Shown here in pieces: positions 15,958-19,107 of a stretch of 19,107 bases of DNA. How positions within the stretch are numbered: position 1 is the first letter of the stretch; each line of letters opens with the position of its first letter. The position numbers and the translations under genes are program-made. The notes below the pieces were generated by a model. The model did not search any database. It saw only the letters and a program-made list of their open reading frames with translations, and was not told where the DNA came from. This DNA comes from a bacterium (lineage in GTDB: Bacteria > Chloroflexota > Dormibacteria > UBA8260 > Bog-877), in the NCBI GenBank assembly GCA_021791345.1, contig JAJYWT010000089.1:1-19107 (forward strand), in the 5' to 3' direction.

Positions 15958-16908
15958 TCAACCCTCACCGTAGAGGCCACTGCTCAGATAGCGGGCTCCC
16001 CCGTCGGGGCAGATCAGCACCACGACCCCCTCGCGCAGCCCCTGCCGGATCAACTCCCCCACCCCCCACAGCGCGAGTCCCGTCGAATGCCCGACCAGGA
16101 TGCCCTCCTGCCGCGCCAACTTCAGCACCAGATCATAAGCCCCGTCGGTCGGGCCGAACAGGTGGAGGTCTGCGAGGTCCGGATCGTAAATGCCAGGGAC
16201 GATCGACGAGGCCATGTGCTTGAGCCCCTCCAGCCCGTGGAAGGGGTCGTCAGGCTCCAGGCTGACGCAGGTGATCTCCCGGTTGAACTCCTTGAGGCGG
16301 CGGGTGGTGCCAACGAAGGTGCCGCTGGTTCCCAGCCCGGCGAGAAAGTGGGTCACCTCGCCCTCGGTCTGCTCCCAGATCTCGACCCCGGTGGTCCGAT
16401 AGTGGGCCTGCCAATTGGCGGGATTGTTGTACTGATCGGGATAGAAATACCGGTCGGGTTCCCGCTGCGCCAGCTCCCGGCAGATGCGGATCGCCCCGTC
16501 GGAGCCCTCCTGGGGATCACTCAGCAGCAGCTCCGCTCCGTAAGCGGTCATGAGCTGCTTGCGTTCCACACTGACGTTGGCGGGAACCACCAGCTTGACC
16601 GGGTAGCCGAGAGCCGCCCCCAGCATGGCGTAGGCAACCCCGGTGTTGCCGCTGGTGCTGTCCAGGATCGTCCGGCCGTGGCGCAGCATGCCGGAGTCGA
16701 GCCCCGCCCGCAGCATGGCCAGGGCGGCCCTGTCCTTGACCGACCCGCCCGGGTTCATGAACTCCGCCTTGGCGAACACATCCAGCCGCGGAGCCACGTC
16801 CTCGTAGAGGCGCAGGCGCAGCAGCGGAGTGTTGCCCACCAGCGCCGCGATGCCCGAGGCCGGTGGAGCCTTCAGGACCCTGAGATCGGGTCTCGGTGAT
16901 GCCTGCAC
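15958..16908 (-). CDS. cysM: Cysteine synthase, CysM type (probably CysO-dependent)
   Basis: A fold-type II PLP enzyme that replaces a side-chain leaving group of an activated serine with sulfur. From the GTG at 16908 it has 316 residues. LVGNTPLLRL opens the fold, NPGGSVKDRAA holds the PLP lysine (K58), STSGNTGVA binds the substrate carboxylate, and AGLGTSGT binds the phosphate. VPGIYDP and GHSTGLAL resemble mycobacterial CysM more than CysK. The actinobacterial relative takes O-phosphoserine and CysO-thiocarboxylate; whether this one does cannot be read directly. It starts 13 bases after the eno stop and runs into the Mec-like gene. The frame is open further upstream within eno, but those residues are not family-like. 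Confidence 0.92.
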   Translation of the reverse strand: MQASPRPDLRVLKAPPASGIAALVGNTPLLRLRLYEDVAPRLDVFAKAEFMNPGGSVKDRAALAMLRAGLDSGMLRHGRTILDSTSGNTGVAYAMLGAALGYPVKLVVPANVSVERKQLMTAYGAELLLSDPQEGSDGAIRICRELAQREPDRYFYPDQYNNPANWQAHYRTTGVEIWEQTEGEVTHFLAGLGTSGTFVGTTRRLKEFNREITCVSLEPDDPFHGLEGLKHMASSIVPGIYDPDLADLHLFGPTDGAYDLVLKLARQEGILVGHSTGLALWGVGELIRQGLREGVVVLICPDGGARYLSSGLYGEG

Positions 16909-16921
16909 AAACCCTACTGTA

Positions 16922-18283
<1,362 letters not shown>

Positions 18284-18775
18284 TTGAAGACCGCTCCCCG
18301 TTGGCTACCAAGGTTAAGCGCCGGCCAGCTGCTGGCCGTTGCCGTGATCGCCTTCCTGGCGATCTCGGCGTTCGTCGACGTGGTCACCAGCCTCGGGTCG
18401 ATCAACAAGAACTCGGGTCCGCCCAAGGCTCAGCTGGGGGGGGCGGTGGGCAGCTACACGATGACCGTGGGCAGGCAGCAGCGGCTGGCCTTCGGGCTCT
18501 ACCTGGCCTCGGGCAGCGCGATGTCCCCCGCCTGCATCGGAGCCAACCTGACCCCGGAGTTTCGGGTGGTGAAGGTCACCTTCCTCGGCTCGAGGGGGTC
18601 CAGCTGGCGCCACGACGAGTCGTGCGGGGGCATCCTGGAGACCAACTCCACCATCCCGGTCGTGATCTCCGTGGTGCCGCTGCACGCCGGTGACTACACC
18701 CTTCACTTCGAGCCCAAGGTGCTGGCCCGGCGGGTGGGTGACGTGGTCACGGGTCAGGTCCTAGTGCGCGCCTGA
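18284..18775 (+). CDS. Unrecognised single-pass membrane protein with extracytoplasmic domain
   Basis: A 163-residue protein I do not recognise. A short basic N-terminus (KTAPRWLPR) is followed by one hydrophobic helix at about 14-36 (GQLLAVAVIAFLAISAFVDV), so the remaining ~125 residues are probably outside the membrane. That domain is rich in beta-type sequence (GSYTMTVGRQQRLAFGLYL, FRVVKVTFLG, IPVVISVVPL, GDYTLHFEPK) and holds two cysteines, C84 and C114, which could form a disulfide. It looks like a small immunoglobulin-like or similar beta sandwich, by inference. The TTG at 18284 lies only one base after AAGGAG, an unusually short gap; no better in-frame start is nearby. Its end overlaps the end of the convergent inositol-monophosphatase gene by 15 bases. 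Confidence 0.7.
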   Translation: MKTAPRWLPRLSAGQLLAVAVIAFLAISAFVDVVTSLGSINKNSGPPKAQLGGAVGSYTMTVGRQQRLAFGLYLASGSAMSPACIGANLTPEFRVVKVTFLGSRGSSWRHDESCGGILETNSTIPVVISVVPLHAGDYTLHFEPKVLARRVGDVVTGQVLVRA

Positions 18776-19107
18776 CCGCGAGCGGGTCGCCTGGAGCAGG
18801 GCGGCATGCACCCGGGGCGGACCGGCCACGATGTCACCGCTGATGAGGTGACGTGGTTCCCCATCCCAGTCGGACACGAGCCCGCCAGCCTCGGTCACCA
18901 GGAGGGCGCCGGCGGCGATGTCCCAGACCTTCAGCCCGAGCTCGAAGTAGCCGCTGAACACCCCAGCTGCGGTGTAGGCGAGATCCAGGCTCGCAGCCCC
19001 CGGGCGACGCACATCCTCGAACTCCTCCAGCACCATGCCCAGGGCGCCCAGCAGGCGGGGAATGCGCTCCGGAGCCTTGAACGGAAAGCCGGTGGTGATC
19101 AGCGCCT
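18761..19107 (-). CDS. Inositol monophosphatase family protein (partial, N-terminus outside window)
   Basis: The C-terminal 114 or so residues of a Mg-dependent sugar or inositol phosphatase. ALITTGFPF at the right edge, then RRPGAASLDLAYTAAGVFSGYFE and LKVWDIAAGALLVTEAGG, are the family's C-terminal landmarks. The Asp in WDIAAG is the third metal ligand. The two N-terminal metal motifs lie outside the window. Substrate cannot be settled here: inositol-1-phosphate, histidinol phosphate, fructose bisphosphate and PAP phosphatases share these motifs. It converges on the membrane-protein gene and overlaps its last 15 bases. Confidence 0.93.
   Translation of the reverse strand, partial: ALITTGFPFKAPERIPRLLGALGMVLEEFEDVRRPGAASLDLAYTAAGVFSGYFELGLKVWDIAAGALLVTEAGGLVSDWDGEPRHLISGDIVAGPPRVHAALLQATRSRSGAH

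Overview
This is a GC-rich, gene-dense bacterial chromosomal window with about 21 protein genes, one tRNA and no mobile element, integrase, CRISPR array or rRNA. GTG and TTG starts are common. Many neighbouring genes share 4-base start/stop overlaps (ATGA, GTGA, TTGA). A CysO-Mec-CysM cysteine pathway, a SQD1-type sulfolipid enzyme, a class II tRNA-Leu(CAG) with encoded CCA, and these start codons fit Actinomycetota or the Chloroflexota/Dormibacterota side. The sequence alone does not settle the phylum.

Layout. (1) 1-2603, minus strand: a putative operon read as NUDIX hydrolase, YbjQ-like protein, FAD oxidoreductase, then a CysO/MoaD-like sulfur carrier cut by the left edge. (2) 2659-7213, plus strand: a ferredoxin-reductase-like flavoprotein, then after a short AT-richer spacer with repeated TGTCC motifs the fatty-acid cluster fabF-acpP-fabD-fabG. 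(3) 7216-18226, minus strand: a long co-directional run. In transcription order it is eno, cysM, JAMM/Mec protease, secG, tRNA-Leu, membrane-anchored trypsin-like protease, sqdB, trxB, PduO-type cobalamin adenosyltransferase, acylphosphatase, a possible 24-codon coupling ORF, trpC, trpF, trpB, trpA. fabG and trpA converge with two bases between their stop codons. (4) 18284-18775, plus strand: an unrecognised single-pass membrane protein divergent from eno. Its 3' end overlaps the end of a partial inositol-monophosphatase-family gene that leaves the right edge.

Functional themes. Fatty-acid elongation is represented by the condensing enzyme, carrier, malonyl loader and ketoreductase, but no fabH, fabI or fabZ is present. 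Tryptophan synthesis is represented by trpCFBA only, so trpE, trpG and trpD must lie elsewhere if the pathway is complete. Sulfur metabolism recurs: a thiocarboxylate carrier at the left edge, its likely partners CysM and Mec about 15 kb away, the sulfoquinovose enzyme SqdB, and thioredoxin reductase. Most genes are recognisable housekeeping genes. The points most worth a second look are the split CysO system, the repeat-rich fabF leader, the small ORF before trpC, and the unknown membrane protein.
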